Notes under the pieces: generated by a model
What the model was told of the DNA's origin: nothing
The model's database searches: none
What the model saw: only the letters and a program-made list of their open reading frames with translations
Translations under genes and position numbers: made by a program
NCBI GenBank assembly: GCA_014529385.2
Contig: CM043969.1
Coordinates: 13,405,446-13,469,445, forward strand
Origin: Adiantum capillus-veneris
Lineage: Eukaryota > Streptophyta > Polypodiopsida > Polypodiales > Pteridaceae
Reading direction: 5' to 3'
DNA length: 64,000 nucleotides
Shown: positions 1 to 12,661 of the stretch, piece by piece
Numbering within the stretch: position 1 is the first letter of the stretch
Layout of the letters: the number at the start of each line of letters is the position of its first letter

Positions 1-2557
1 CATGAGGACAGTCCTGTAGCCAATGGTCTCCGCCACACTTGTAGTAGGGTCCCTTGGGCTGTTGAGGTGCTCCTTGTGTCCCTCTTTGTTGGTAAGCATG
101 TCTCTATCCGCCCATGCCGCCATTGGCTATGAACATCAGTGTTCGTTCATCTAAGCTATATCTCCCTTCTCCTGCTGCGTGTGCAGTTGTTGATGGTCCT
201 GTACTTCCTATCATGCTCCATGGTTCTAGTGTCGAGGGTTCTTCCGGTGGATAATAGACAGAGTTTGCTGCATATCCATTGGGATCTTCATAATATGCAT
301 GCATAGGCACCAAAGCCTTATCCTCTGATTCAGTCACGGTTGGTGTGTATCTTATACCAACAACTGGTCGTAATCCTGGTAGGGGTGGTTGTTGCCCCAA
401 CACTGGTTGTGGTCTTTCTACACCTACAGGTCCTGGTAGGTTGCCTACTAGATATCTAGACATCGGTGGAGCTTGAGGAGAAGCTACCGGAGCTTGGGGG
501 GCCTAAGGTCTCTCTCTCACATACCCCTTGTTATAATAACATTCCTTGGTCCCATGGTTTGTCCATTTTTGTTCGATAGCACACCACTTGGGCTGTTTAG
601 CCTGGGGTTTGGCGTACAAGTTAATCTTTTTTAGCACTTCATCTACAAGTTGCTCCTTGTTTATAGCTACTTCTCCTTTTGGTGTTGTCTTAGAAGACTT
701 GCTTCCACTTTGTTGTGAAGATGAATCGTCGTCAAGGTCCTTGAACTCCCCCTCTTTGTAGACCGCACAATTGTCCACAAGGTAAAGAGCCTCCTTTGTC
801 AACTCATTCAACGTCAAACTCCTCTTCATATGTAAGTCTTTCTGGAGAGTCGCATTCCTTAGTCCTTGGATGAATATCAACATGAGTCTGGGCTGAGTTG
901 GCAGTTCTTCAACAAGACAGAAATTAACATATCTTTTTAGTCTTAGGGCTACCTTTCGTACAGATTCCCCATCTTTCTGTTTGAATTTATGGATTTGTGA
1001 GACGGTATTATGAGCTATCCCCCTTTGTGAGAATTCCTCGATAAATTCGTCAAACACTTCCTCCATAGACTCAAAGTCTCTACGCTCTACAGAGTCAAAC
1101 CAAGTGGCAGCATCATCCTCTAGGGTTAGTCCAAACCCTGCAAATTGGGTAGGAAAGTCTAACACCTCTTCGGCTCTAATTACACGCACAAAGGCTGCTA
1201 CATGATCTTTTGGGTCTCTGCTTCCTGTGTATTTCTTGTTTATCCATTTTTGCACTTAAGAAGGTCTAATTCTCCGATGGTCTACAAACCTTATCATTGG
1301 ATCTCCCCGTCCTGATCGATATACCTCCTCAGGTCTTCTGTAATAGGCTGGTTCCTCTCCCAGTGGTGCTCCTAAGCCATAGTTTCTAACAGTTCTCGCC
1401 AAAGATGGTTCATCTCTTCGAACTCGCTCTATGGGTGGTCCTCCAAGCTCTGTTGACCCTTGAGTCTTTGGCTTACTCTCTCCTTGATACCTTGAATAGA
1501 GTGGTGGTTCTTGCAAATCCCTTAGCCCTCGTGCGGCCTGATAACCATCTCGGTTTCGGTCTTGTTCTGCTGTTGCACTCTGTCGGAGCCATGCCTGCAA
1601 TGATGGATGGTTTGCTGGTGGGTTTTGGTTGCTGAATGCTTGCAGTCGGGTGGAATGTGAGGTAGCGTCATACTCATCAGAAAAGGGATTTGTCGACTTA
1701 CTTCGGATGTAGGTGTCTCTTTGCACTTCTTTAGGGGCATATGCTGATGCTCTTGGACCTGTTGCCATTTCTACCTCCTCTGGGAGAATACGTTGGTATT
1801 CTCGCCCATATCTATCAACAAAAACTATACCCTTCCCCATAGCAAATTCATAAGAGAATAAGTAAAGAACCTTGTCTTTGTTTAATTCGTTTACGTATGG
1901 TTCTTCGCTGCGAAAGTAAGAGACTATACCCTCACTCTCATGCTTGTAGATTCCCACGTTCTCGTTATAAGTTGGAACCCTGGTTGTTTTCCTATCATAC
2001 ATAAAAATAGCTCCGGGCCGATCAATGTTTGGTGGCGGTTGTTGAGCTTTTGAAACCATTTTCCCTTTCGCCACGTTATCTCTATATCTTTTGTAATCTT
2101 CAGGGTTACTAACTATTAGATAGTGGTTCCCCTTTTCATCTCGGAATCTATCTCCATCATCATAGACTCGGATTATCTCCAATCTTTGAGCTGGCCTCTC
2201 TTCGATGCAAATGCACTTGCGTCTTCGATAGTCAGAATAGACTAGGGCTCCCCTCGAGTTTGTTCCCTCTAAGAAGATCATCGTGAGTTTGGAATCATTC
2301 AAAGGATTTTGGGAGGTGCTTCCTCCTGGCATCGGTCCGTCATAGGTGAAACCTCCCGGCTGTTGACTACCCATCATGAAGAAATATTTGTCTGACGAAG
2401 TGTGAGTATCACTACCTTCCTCAATAATCGGTGCTAGTGGATCTAGCCTTGCCTGAGTTACACTCTCTTCAGTGGACACTAAGCTACCTTGGTCACCTCC
2501 CACCTTCTGGTCTCTAACAATGTATCTTCCTGATCTTAAATTCATCAAACTTATCAA
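1..2557 (-). pseudogene. Retrotransposon Gag polyprotein, broken by three in-frame stops
   Basis: One reading frame runs from 2557 to the window edge, interrupted by stops at 1256-1258 (TAA), 503-505 (TAG) and 104-106 (TAG). The first block (433 codons) is a charged N-terminal region of unknown function. The second block (1255-506) matches the retrotransposon gag capsid fold: YTGSRDPKDHV, then an AATWFDS segment, then FEEF/QRG-like helices typical of Ty3/gypsy capsids. The third block is Pro/Gly-rich and leads to a zinc knuckle around positions 2-46. That knuckle reads KCGGDHWLQDCP, but the expected first Cys is Tyr (TAC at 44-46), so the CX2C pair is broken. The same frame throughout shows that these are pieces of one gene and not three genes. 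The stops and the lost Cys are consistent with decay. Read-through of one stop is possible but unlikely given all three. Confidence 0.75.
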
Positions 2558-4365
2558 TGCAATTGATCACAACTCCAACCAATCACCTGGAAAAGGATCA
2601 GTCTCTGCACAACTTCTTGCTTTGTTGCTGAATATACCTGTGCACAAGCGTTTAATTTCAGCAATCGAATCAAAGCATTTATCTGTTAGAGGTTATCTTA
2701 GTAATGATTGGTATAACTAGAGAGTTAATCTCAACCACTACTGTATTTTATACACTGCTGATGTTCTGGATTGGGTCTGCTAATTTGAAACTGTACTTCC
2801 CTCAGATGTTGGTCAATTTACGCGAAGAAGTCTGAATTCAATATTTGCTCCGTCAAATGGGCAAACAAGGTCCAAATTCACTTCTAAAAGAAGTTTTGGA
2901 ATCCTTAAGCCAAATGGAATCTCACTGTCTGAGCCCATTCAAATTTTCTCTTCAGTAAGCCCCAATACACATCCTACGCGTAGGATGTCTCCTGCTTTGT
3001 TTTGCCTGGATTTTTGCACTATGGTTTTCCCTTGATGTATTGAGCCCACAACTATTTTTACTTTTTGATTTGGACACCTATTAGCTGGTCAATGAGTCAA
3101 AAATCTGTTTCGACAGCCTGTTGCTGATCTTGATTAGTCTAATCAACTCCAATTTGGACCAAAATTGACTAGGAGGCTTGCCTCAGGCTTTACAACACCT
3201 TGCTATGCTCACTGTCAAAGTCTGGCTTCAATTTCTAGCTTTAGACATCCTACGCGTAGGATGTCTTTTTCATCAGAATGGCTTCAAACTCAAAGCAAAG
3301 GCTCCCCTTGAGTTGCTGATCACTTTGGTATACTCAAAATTTGGTTTGGAGTCCAAAATCACACAGAAGACATCCTACGCGTAGGATGTCCTTTTGGCCT
3401 GTTTGACCCCAGACTTGTCCACAGTTTCCCTTTGATGTTAGTAACCCAGTGGTATGTTTAGATTTTGGTTTGGATTTCAAAAGTCCCAAATTTTAGCTGT
3501 TCTTGCCTTTTTTAGTCAAAAGTGCTAAAGTCTGCTCTGAACCCAATTTTCTCACGCAATTGAGGTGAAACCCCTCTCAGTCACTCAATATATCATGCAA
3601 GACATGCTCATGCAGCCATCTTATGGTTTTGGTCTCAAAATAATGTTTTGGCACAATTTGGGTAGGATGTCTGGCAATTTCAGTCTATCTGGCCTTATCC
3701 TGTCAAGATATGGTCAAATTTTCCACTTTCCAGTTGAAATTAGGGTAAACCCCACCTTCTGAACACATTGGTCAACTCAAAATTCCAAAATTCCCACCAG
3801 ATTAGCATGTAGACATCCTACGCGTAGGATGTCTCCTGGATTAAAATTAATTTATTTTCTGACAGAAATGCTCCTGATGCTCTGTAGCTCTATCAGAAAC
3901 ACTCACAGTAACTTTTGGATTTCTCTTAGGCTTTCAAACACACTTTTGCGTTTTTTTTTTTCGTCCTTTTGCAAACTTGTGATGAATTTATGAAGCAAGT
4001 ATACATACATGAAATGCTCTAGATCCTGAATCATGATGTCCTACTTACTCTACTCCTACTCATTATGTGAAATGGTGATAATGGTGTTTTGGTTGCTTTC
4101 TGGCCTCTCCGGACTCTCAAGCTCTCCATTCACCGCTTCTACCACTCCAACTCCTACTCAAGAACTCAACTACTACCTAAAACTATCTTGGTCTACCTAA
4201 TCTACCTAAGTCGAAGGATCTAGGCCAGACACACGCTTCCTAAACTCCCTCTAAGACCTAGAGAGTCCTCCACCCTCTGATCCTATCTAAATGTAAAACG
4301 AGACTCTTGGAAAGCCAAAAATCCCAATCCTCAAGGATTAGTCTCGGTCACCTACCTAAGGTTTT
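2558..4365 (-). other. Retrotransposon 5' leader, non-coding
   Basis: This stretch lies between the primer site and gag on the minus strand. No coding frame longer than about 80 codons with recognisable content is present. It contains four palindromes of 20-24 bp (listed separately) and a poly-T/poly-A tract near 3950. A leader of about 1.8 kb is long for a plant LTR element. It probably carries packaging or dimerisation signals (inference). Confidence 0.55.
2969..3834. repeat. Four copies of a 20-24-bp perfect palindrome in the retrotransposon leader
   Basis: The shared core is ACATCCTACGCGTAGGATGT, its own reverse complement. Copies are at 2969-2988 (20 bp), 3243-3266 (24 bp), 3369-3390 (22 bp) and 3811-3834 (24 bp). 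The sequence between copies is not obviously repeated. Half-sites (CGTAGGATGTCTG) occur in the LTR at about 4741 and in the related LTR at about 58063, so the motif belongs to this element family. In RNA each copy could fold as a hairpin or pair with another molecule. Confidence 0.85.
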
Positions 4366-4385
4366 CGTCCCCGGCAATGGCGCCA
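4366..4385 (-). promoter_or_regulatory. Primer binding site, tRNA-Asp type
   Basis: On the minus strand the bases after the LTR end read TGGCGCCATTGCCGGGGACG. This closely matches the complement of the 3' end of plant tRNA-Asp (TGGCGCCGTTGCCGGGGA), a primer used by many plant Ty3/gypsy elements. It starts two bases inside the LTR end, as expected. Confidence 0.8.
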
Positions 4386-4386
4386 A

Positions 4387-5385
4387 TGTTGGACAAATAC
4401 GCCGCGACGGACGTCAGCACAACAAAAACTCACCTAACATATAATGTCAGCTAAGGACGAAGCTTGACCCACCGCAGGCGCGTGGAAGCAAGCATAAGGT
4501 GTCAACCTACACTCGACCGACTCCTAACTAATTCCTACAGAGGTCTCTACCAATTGTCTAAGTCACAGCCTTCAAGAGTGCATAAGAGGAAACTTCCTAC
4601 AACGCTTTCTAGAGCCGAACGCCCATCAAATAATCTCGAAACACCATAGAACTTGAAGGAGACCCTACTCATACAAATAGGTCGCTCTCCCTAAGATCTA
4701 TGAACCAAAACCCCAACACAAAACACTCGGTGCAAAATCACGTAGGATGTCTGGCCAAAATCTGCAGGTCTTTGCTTCCAAAATCTAAAGTGTCTAATGT
4801 GTAGTTCTACTCAATGTGAATGCGTGGATATGCTATAGTGCAAAATCGAACAACGTATGCTCACCCAAGCACCAGATGAAGCTCATAGAAGGAGCTTGTA
4901 AAACCGGACCGTACGCGTGCAATGTAGGTATTGGCGCGTAGCTCTCGTCGGGGGTATCACGATGCACTTCTCCGCACTCAATTCCGACCACTGGTGCACA
5001 CGTAGCGTCAAGATGAAGCTCACACTCTCTCTCTCGTACACAGTACGCTCACTCACGGACTTCAAAACTTCTTTTAAAAATGACAAAAGGGTCCTTCACT
5101 AAGGTCAAAAAGTGGTATATATACCTGACAATTCTCAAACCCTAAAGTTCCAAAATCAACCATCTACTCAATCTAACTATCAAAAATGGGATACAATCTG
5201 GAAACTTCTGTAAGTCCCAATATTTACAAGGTGAAAAATCAGGTTTTCCTCAATGAATGAATAATTACAAAAATAATAATCTTCCGAGTAGTTAGTTGCC
5301 GTGGGGTGTGTCCAGCTTCTAGCATGTTGTCACCCACGTCAGTGGAGTTAATGGCTTGAATCATGAAGTTTTATCCCATCACAAC
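4387..5385 (-). repeat. 5' LTR of the left retrotransposon
   Basis: The inner end is TGTTGGAC at 4387 (CCAACA on the minus strand). About the first 500 bases align by eye with the LTR at 57724, with substitutions and small indels. A TATATA box on the minus strand at about 5112-5121 would serve as the LTR promoter. The outer end is set only roughly, at the point where copia-like sequence begins. I saw no clear TG...CA outer terminus. Confidence 0.65.
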
Positions 5386-5470
5386 CACCTAACCGTGCTA
5401 TTTAACGGAGGAGAGTATCTTCTCCCACCAGACAGCGTGAGCAGACTCGAAGTGGCCCGATTGGCTTGAC

Positions 5471-7020
5471 ATGGCGCAGGATTCTTCTCTCACACTTCCT
5501 GCCAATCCAACAGAAGGGTTGCATCCTTCGACTCCTGAGGGCCCTACCTCTCCAGCCGCCTCTACAGCTCCCCCAGAAGGAGGAGGCAGAAGCACTGCTT
5601 TATAGGAAGCTTTGGACAAGCTGTAGATGGTAAGCCTCTTGTTATTCTTCCTACTTCCCAAGTTCGTAAAACTCAAGTAGATTTAGCGTTGATGCGGATG
5701 CATGTACATCTAGGGAGTTATGGCAAAGATTGTGCAATGATTTTGGTACAAATGAGTCTAGAGAGATGCCTACAGTCAAAGGACGATCTTTTAGACATAG
5801 AGATGTTGTGTGTTAGCATTGTGGTCATACATGGCATATACAAAGGCATTGTTTTCGATGGATGAGACAGCGCAGGAGACAGTAAAAGAAAGATGCTATC
5901 ACTTTGGATGATGTGGGAGCAGTTGTAGCATATGTGGCTACGCATGACGGAGATGTCGCCTTTGCTTCCATGTTTACTCTTGACTTTCTTATGTCAGTTT
6001 TTGACGACACGTTACCTTCGCATTGGATACTAGATGTGAATGCTAGATTTCATGTCACGCCGAGTCGTGAGTGGTTTAGCACATATGCTAGTAGTATGCT
6101 TGGACATGTGTGTCTAGCTGATGGTTCAGTGCATGACATAGTTGGTGCAGGAGATGTCAAACTATTATTGCTGAGTGGTGCATCATATGTTGCAAGATGT
6201 ATGCCATGTGCCAGGTTTGACGCAGAGCTTGATCTCTGTGAGTTAGTTACAAGACCCGAATGCAGGTAGTGTTGGATGAGCACAGTTTCAGATTGCATCA
6301 TGGACAGCTAGTCATAGCGAGAGGTGCTAGTGTTAGCATGATTCATTCAATGAGAGTATGTCATGTACAAGACGACACACTCTTTGTGAATACGCAGCCA
6401 TGCAGAGAGATAAGGCATTTCTCCTTTGCGGATAGGTTGAATGATGCTCCAGTTTTTGAGCATGTTGAGTCAGTTGTGCAGACAGTTGTGCAACAGGGCA
6501 TGTCATTCGTGGATACGATGACGGATATGGATGGCTTGAGTGTTAAGGATTCAGTTGTGATTCAGTCATTCATGGATATGCTTAGGCCAGAGGCTGATGC
6601 ATGTGAGTTAGAGCTAGGCATTGCTCTTACCACATAGGGTGCAGGACAGACAGATGCTCTTGGCACGCATGTGACATGCGATGGACACAAGGATAGATTC
6701 CAAGGATTGGATTTCGGGTGTCAGAGTGATTTCCATGAGTGGAGTTCTGAGCCAGATTTGACTGAAATGGTCAAATTGGCAGAATTGCTAGGATTGCATC
6801 AGCATTTGGGAGTCTCATGTATGAGAAACTGATCTCGAGACTCGAGCGTGCATTTGCAGTGGGAGCAGTTAGTCGTGCAATGACTGACATTGGCCTTGAG
6901 CATAGGGGTACTTTGCAATGTATGGTGAGATACCTGCAGGATGTGTGCGGCTTTGGTGAGGAGTATGATGTCGATCACTCTATACTTTCTCTATGATTAG
7001 AGCTGGATGCACACAGATTG
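5471..7020 (+). pseudogene. Ty1/copia gag-protease remnant
   Basis: A short gag-like N-terminus starts at the ATG at 5471 (MAQDSSL). It is followed by a degenerate zinc knuckle near 5815-5860 (HCGHTWHIQRHC, first Cys lost to a stop). Next comes a copia protease region at 6010-6200: WILDxxAxxHVTPSREWF, then LADGS and a GxGDVKL segment. The catalytic Asp-Ser-Gly is changed to Asp-Val-Asn (ILDVNAR), so protease activity is lost. A frameshift near 6265 leads into a pre-integrase-like segment (LDEHSFRLHHGQLVIARG, to 6637). No integrase or reverse transcriptase motif follows. From about 6940 to 7020 the text resembles the end of a copia RNase H region, and LTR-like sequence (TGTTGGGGTAAAG) begins at about 7128. 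This is an internally deleted, inactive copy. Confidence 0.7.
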
Positions 7021-7325
7021 AGTGAGCCAGTGGGCGTTGGTTGAGGTCATACTTGTGATGGCCTTGTACAGGTTTTGTACGGTTTTCTTTTCTCTCTCAC
7101 AACCACATTGGCCTTTATGTGGGAGGTTGTTGGGGTAAAGCCCCATGTGGCCGATTAGTCCAGGTGCCCACCCACTATACTTATTCATTATGTACATAAT
7201 AGAATAAGGGGGCTCACATGTAGAGAGTAAGTTTTAGCCCCTACAAACACAAGGTCTCCTCTTCTTCTCTCTTCTCCATTGCTGTACAGACTCTCACACG
7301 CTCAGGCTCGCGCACTTCATGGAGG

Positions 7326-8030
7326 TTGAGACCATCCAAGCCCTCCCAAAAAACCAATACGTATTTGTTTTCAAAAATTCAAAAGATTCCTCCTATTGAG
7401 AAGCAATCCAACGAGAGAAGTAGACTCAGGGACCCCAATAGATATGCTATCCTAGCTTCTCTACCTGAGTGGGAAGATTCAGAGGTAGCAAACTCTATAG
7501 GGAAGGACTCAAGGGAGGATACGGATTCAGAGTCTCGGCTAGAGACACAAGTAAATAAATTTGATAAAGAGGTTACCATTGACCTCAACAAAGACTCTCC
7601 AAGCTAGAAACAATTTTTTTCGTGGTGATTTAGTTTCAATTGTGTCAGTCATTTGGAACAGGATCAGAGAAGAATTTTTCTGGATAATTGGCTTGAAAGG
7701 AATGAAGGCATATTTAACAATGCTTACCAGACTAAAAGTCTAAGGATAATCTTTGCTCATTTTCCCTTGCAAGTTAACCAGCTCAAGCTTGAACAATGCA
7801 AGATCTACAAGGCCAACCGAAAAGTGCTAACCGACAGTATGGGCTTCTACAATAGTGCCAACATCAACAAGCAATAAGAAGTTCTGCTGGATGGCTCCTA
7901 CACCCATCTCCAGTGTGTGATTGATGAATGTAGGTTTGAAGAAGAAAATCTTAGAAGGAAACACTTCAACAGCTTTCGACTTATAGCACATCTTCAAGAC
8001 ATCCTCAGCTCACTGCCGAGCTAATGGTTG
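7326..8030 (+). pseudogene. Degenerate coding remnant, family not identified
   Basis: Two open segments lie in different frames. The first (7326-7607) is charged and contains RDPNRYAILASLPEWEDSEV, a phrase type seen before the nuclease in some plant retroelement proteins. The second (7653-7877, extending in the same frame past a stop to about 8022) is Lys/Asn-rich with RIFLDNWLERNEGIF. I found no catalytic motif in either. A homopolymer A tract at 8254-8261 after a terminator-like stretch would fit the 3' end of a LINE, but this is a guess. It could also be a host gene remnant. Confidence 0.25.
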
Positions 8031-8765
8031 GAAGGCAGCTTCTTTTTTATGTGTGGAAAGTCAACTCTAGCTGTTGAATGTTCTGTGGAATCCTCCTGGA
8101 AAAGCCTTTGTAATTATTGGAGACTGATTTTAATTTTGGTACTGTATCCTCCTTGTAATCCCCCATGGAAAATCAGGTTGTAGCCTATCCCTAGCCCAAC
8201 AATTATATGTAATTTTGTTTCTTTTCTAAAACAACTAAGTCGCCCTTTATGGGAAAAAAAAGAAATTGGAACTCAGCAACACCCCATCCATTCACTCTTT
8301 AATGCATTGGAAAATTCAGACTTCTTTAAGTTCTCTGACATCTTTGAAGTTTGAACTTTTCTCTCTAAGGGTCTCTTTCCATGCTGGACAAATGTCAACA
8401 TTTCCCAATGTTCCTTGATCCCCCCCCCTCTCCCACACTTGAGATCCTTGAAAGTTGAAGAACTACCTAAAAAGATGTGAAAACTAGGAAAAAATTATGA
8501 AGAGCGGCCTAAAAAGATGTACAAATGATGGTAAAAAGCCATTATCTACTCTTGAATCTTGTGTAATCCACCTTGGACAGTTAAAGAGCAAGATTTTTAG
8601 TGTTAAATTTCACAAATGAGTGAAAAGATGTGATGTCAATTCAATCTCGTTTCTACTAGCACAGAATCCACTTCATGTGGGCTGTATATTCCACACAAAT
8701 CACCCCAAAATGTGCACATTTATGGAGCGTGGAAACAGACCTAAGACACTCTCTCTGTCTCTCTC

Positions 8766-8779
8766 TACACACACACACG

Positions 8780-8821
<42 letters not shown>

Positions 8822-8822
8822 T
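8766..8822. repeat. (AC)n-(TA)n microsatellite
   Basis: A short AC run passes into an AT run, with one interruption (ACATAT). The surrounding region (8230-8760) has no recognisable gene. Confidence 0.9.
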
Positions 8823-8997
8823 TGAGGCTGTCCGGGGCGGGCAACAAGAAGAGTGGCCTCTAAGCACTCTTCTAGGCTCCCATGCTGCTCAATTGGGTTG
8901 GGGTTGGAAAAAAACAACAAACACACACACAAACCCGCAACCTAACCCTACACAAATTTGGGGCACCACCTAGTTTTGGATGCGAACTAGGACGCAT

Positions 8998-8999
<2 letters not shown>

Positions 9000-9050
<51 letters not shown>
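9000..9050. repeat. (GA)n microsatellite, about 25 units
   Basis: An uninterrupted AG/GA tract. Open frames across it on both strands come only from the dinucleotide repeat. Confidence 0.95.
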
Positions 9051-9053
<3 letters not shown>

Positions 9054-9229
9054 TGCTCGGGCTGCTTTGAAATGTATCGGCAGTGATCAAGCAAACACAA
9101 TTATATATGTAAGAAAGAGAGAGAAGGGGGAGGGGGTGCTTGTTGCATTAATACCTTCTTACAAATCTGTCATGACCAATCAAAGTGAGATTAGTATTTA
9201 TTCAACATAGCTTGAGTAAATTACACCAC

Positions 9230-12200
9230 AACACATCACAAAAAAAGCCACCCCAATCGCTGTCTTAAGGCCAGGGGAGTCCTCTCCACCCTGTCGCCCT
9301 CTTACAGTATGTGGGATTTATGGCTAAATCGATGACAACACCCAGAGACAAGCTATCAAGAACTTTAAAAAAACACCAAGACACTTACACATCATTGTTG
9401 TCCATTACTTCACGTTGGAAGAGAGACAAAGTATCCAAGCTTAGTCCAAATCCACCCTCCTTGATTCAACAAATGTTGGGCTTACACTAGTAGGGAAATG
9501 ATAGATTTTCTACTCTCAATTGAATGATCACTCTCTCTTACAATGGAATAGAGTTCCCTTGCTAGTCACCCCTAATACAACACATGCATATGCATAAGAC
9601 AATGAGCTTCCACTCAAGAGCTCCTTCTAGAGAGGTTGAGCTTGGCTTCTCAAGCTATAGCATAGTGCTCTTGCTTATGGCTCCCCCCTTTTGTGCTAGC
9701 TACACCCTCCTTTTATAGTAATTTTGAGGCCTAGGGTTACTCCTCTTACCATGGTTGGGTTAGATTTTCAGCACTTATCTAATTTCTTTTGCTTGGAATT
9801 ATCAAGAAGTTGGTGGGGATAGATGAAGAAGAGAGAGAGGAAAGAAGTGGACGTGATAGGACTTTTCATAGTAGGTTAGTGTTAGTAAATTAGTAGAGTT
9901 AGTATTTTTATTGATTTACAAATGGAATTGGATATTTACAATGGGAGTATCCATGTAGGATACAAATAAGGAAGAAAAAACTCTTAACAAGTAAGAAAAT
10001 ATGGATTTCTTACAATGTTGATACTCCAAGTGTCTTGACTAGGGTCAATTTTTACGCTTGTTAACGTTCCACTAGATTTGACGGTACGTTTTTTCTCCAC
10101 TCTTGACGTTTCTTGAGAGCCAAGGTAATTGAATATGAGTAATCAATCAACATGGTGCTGTCTTTCAAGAGAAGAGGCTGAATTTTGTGGTTTTTTTGAT
10201 AGATATGGGTAATATGGAAGAGGAAAAATGAGACTAGGTGGTCAATTTTGGAATGGAAGTGTGTATAGGAGACATGAGTTCACCATGGTTTCTCTTATTC
10301 TTCAAGGTTGAGAAGAAGGTGAGTAGGGTGCAGAGAGGAGTGGTGAGAGAGGTGGGGATGATGAGTGGAGAAGTGTGTGTGAAAGAGGAAAATGATAAAG
10401 TGGAAGAGGGAGTGTGGCAGCATGGCATGGGCAAACTGGGGTCCACCAATAAAATCATAGCTCACATCTCCTAGCTCAAAAAAATATGAAAAACTTTGAG
10501 GCAAAAGTTCAGCCCACGAGCTACAACTTTTGTTTGTATCACCTTTTTAAATTCGGAGAGCAAGTGACCTTTAAAAAATCAGCAAAACCGATCGACTATC
10601 TTTTCCCACTGCACAAAGTCCTTGTGGAGTCCTTCTTTGGATGATTCTTTTGAATGCCTCCAAGAGTGAGCCCTCCATAGTGCATGCATGCATGCCATAT
10701 ACCCTTGACCTTATTTGGTAGGTCTATAATTGAAGATATTGTTGAGATCATGATATAAATGAATAGTACAACTAAGGAAATCAAATATTGAGGGGTCTAA
10801 AAAAATATGTACATGTCAAATATAAATAATATAGGTGGAAAAAATATAAAGGGGTCAAAATAAATCTCTCTCATTATAAGTCTACCATACAAAGATGAAT
10901 ATTTTTTGTGTTTTAATTTATGAGAGTAATAGAGAATAGATGTAAGAAGGAAAAAAATCACAATAGTGAAAAAATATACACATAAATAAAACTAGTTTTT
11001 TTGGATTTTTGTTGGGATGGAGTTACACCAAAAATAAGAGAAGCTTGCATGAAATTATTTCTTTATGGAATAAAAAGTATGGTAAGAAAAAATTGTGGTA
11101 ATGGTGAGTCAATGTACATAGCATAAATAGCACACACCTAAGTATAAATATTTAAATAAATATCAAAATAATTATAAAAAATCATTATATTTAGGCCCTA
11201 TATACAATGAAAATTTACACACAAAGAGGCCATAATATACCTTTTCTAAAAAAAATTTGGCTCAACTAGCCCAGTGACTAGCTAATTGAGGGTTTTTAAG
11301 AAAATATGGGGAAAGTCCCCTAACTCACACACGCCTATGTACAGTGAAATGGTAGGGATAGCCACAGTGTTTGGGTGATTTTGGTAGGGTGAGGTAGCTC
11401 ACTATGACAATTTATCATAGCCAAAAAACTGCTATCAATATATATATATAATTTCTTTTTATATTAAAAAGTAGAAGGATATTTCCAGGGATCTTTAGTA
11501 AAGGTCCTCCTCCTTGCCTACAATGTGTGCACCTAGTCTTCCTCCGTCATCCTGCATTATGTCCTCCCTCCTTGCCTACAACGCCTTTCGCTTTGTCTTC
11601 TGTGATGCATGTCATGGTTTCCAAGGGTTCATCTCTACTACCTTTGCACCTAGTAAAGCTATTAGATGTAGATGGCTATCACAAAGCTCGATCCAATAAC
11701 AATCATTATTACTACATTAGTCGTGTCACCATGGAACACACAAATCAGCTCAAGATATTTTGCTTCTGCTTCTTCCCTTCTGCTAGGTTGCTATATAAGC
11801 AGCATGTCAGCTGCCTGCTTGATCAGCTCCACGTTGCATTAGTTGTAATAGTTACCTCATGACCCAACATGCGTCGAGTATTAAGCACTCGTTACTATTA
11901 TAGAGGGAGGCTTATGGAGTTACTCAGGCTAGATATGGTGGAGAGGAGGGAGGTACCCGTAGCTCAAGGTGTCCACCACTTGTCAAAGAAGACCTATCTC
12001 TTTTATATAGTATATAGATTGACTGGAACTCATTTCCTACTTATAATTGAAGCAATAGGATTTTGCCCAGTCGCAACCGATTCTAGGCTAAGCTGAGGCA
12101 AACTTTTCTCCAACACTGGTGTGGAGTTGAAAGAATAGAAATGCAAGGGGAGTTACTGAAGGATTCATGAAATCCTGTATTTAAAAATGGGAGGACCCAT

Positions 12201-12370
12201 GTTCAAAGCTCCTTGATCATCTTCACCTACTGATTTCTCGCCATTTTTTAGAAGCTTGTGTTGTCACCTTGAAACATTATAACACAACATGCTTATCAAG
12301 GGTAATTGGAGGTGTAGACGTCTCATGTGTATGGTCCAAATTGAATAATTGCAATTGTTGTAAAAGCAGC
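9230..12370. other. No recognisable gene; AT-rich intergenic sequence
   Basis: I see no protein family or RNA gene here. A minus-strand TATA-like sequence (TATAAAAGGAGG) lies near 9706-9715 within text that looks like plant LTR or promoter sequence, but no second copy is present to confirm an LTR. An imperfect short direct repeat (CTCCTTGCCTACAA) occurs near 11508 and 11566. The part from 10780 to 11260 is strongly AT-rich. Confidence 0.5.
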
Positions 12371-12376
12371 GACTTG

Positions 12377-12377
12377 T

Positions 12378-12452
<75 letters not shown>
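12377..12452. repeat. Compound (CT)n(CA)n microsatellite
   Basis: About 22 CT units are followed directly by about 14 CA units. Frames on either strand across it are artefacts of the repeat. Confidence 0.95.
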
Positions 12453-12454
<2 letters not shown>

Positions 12455-12661
12455 AATTTATTCTTGTGTGTGAGTCTTATATGTCATTATTGCTCAAACT
12501 TCATGAGGCATATGGCCTTGCCACCCGACACGCTTCAACACACTACCATCAATCTATCATTTGAGGACCACGACACACATGGAATACCTTGACAAGAACG
12601 CATCATGGTCGTCCACTTGTAAGGATAAAAAGATATATATACCAAAAAATCTAGTTCATGT

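Larger units (their letters stand above)
1..5385 (-). mobile_element. LTR retrotransposon, 5' half (gag, leader, PBS, 5' LTR); runs off the left edge
   Basis: Read on the minus strand, the order is 5' LTR (about 5385 to 4387), primer binding site (4385-4366), a leader of about 1.8 kb, and a gag region from 2557 to the window edge. The polymerase would lie outside the window to the left. The LTR is related to the one at 57724-58791. A related gag N-terminal region also exists in that right-hand element: both carry an acidic D-[RK]-Y-[GD]-R motif segment, so the two insertions appear to be relatives. The outer LTR limit is uncertain because the partner LTR is not visible. The element is broken: the gag frame has three stop codons. 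Confidence 0.8.

Noticed and set aside
8620-9210. Several overlapping small ORFs
   Set aside because: They consist of translated (TA)n, (AC)n and (GA)n microsatellites.
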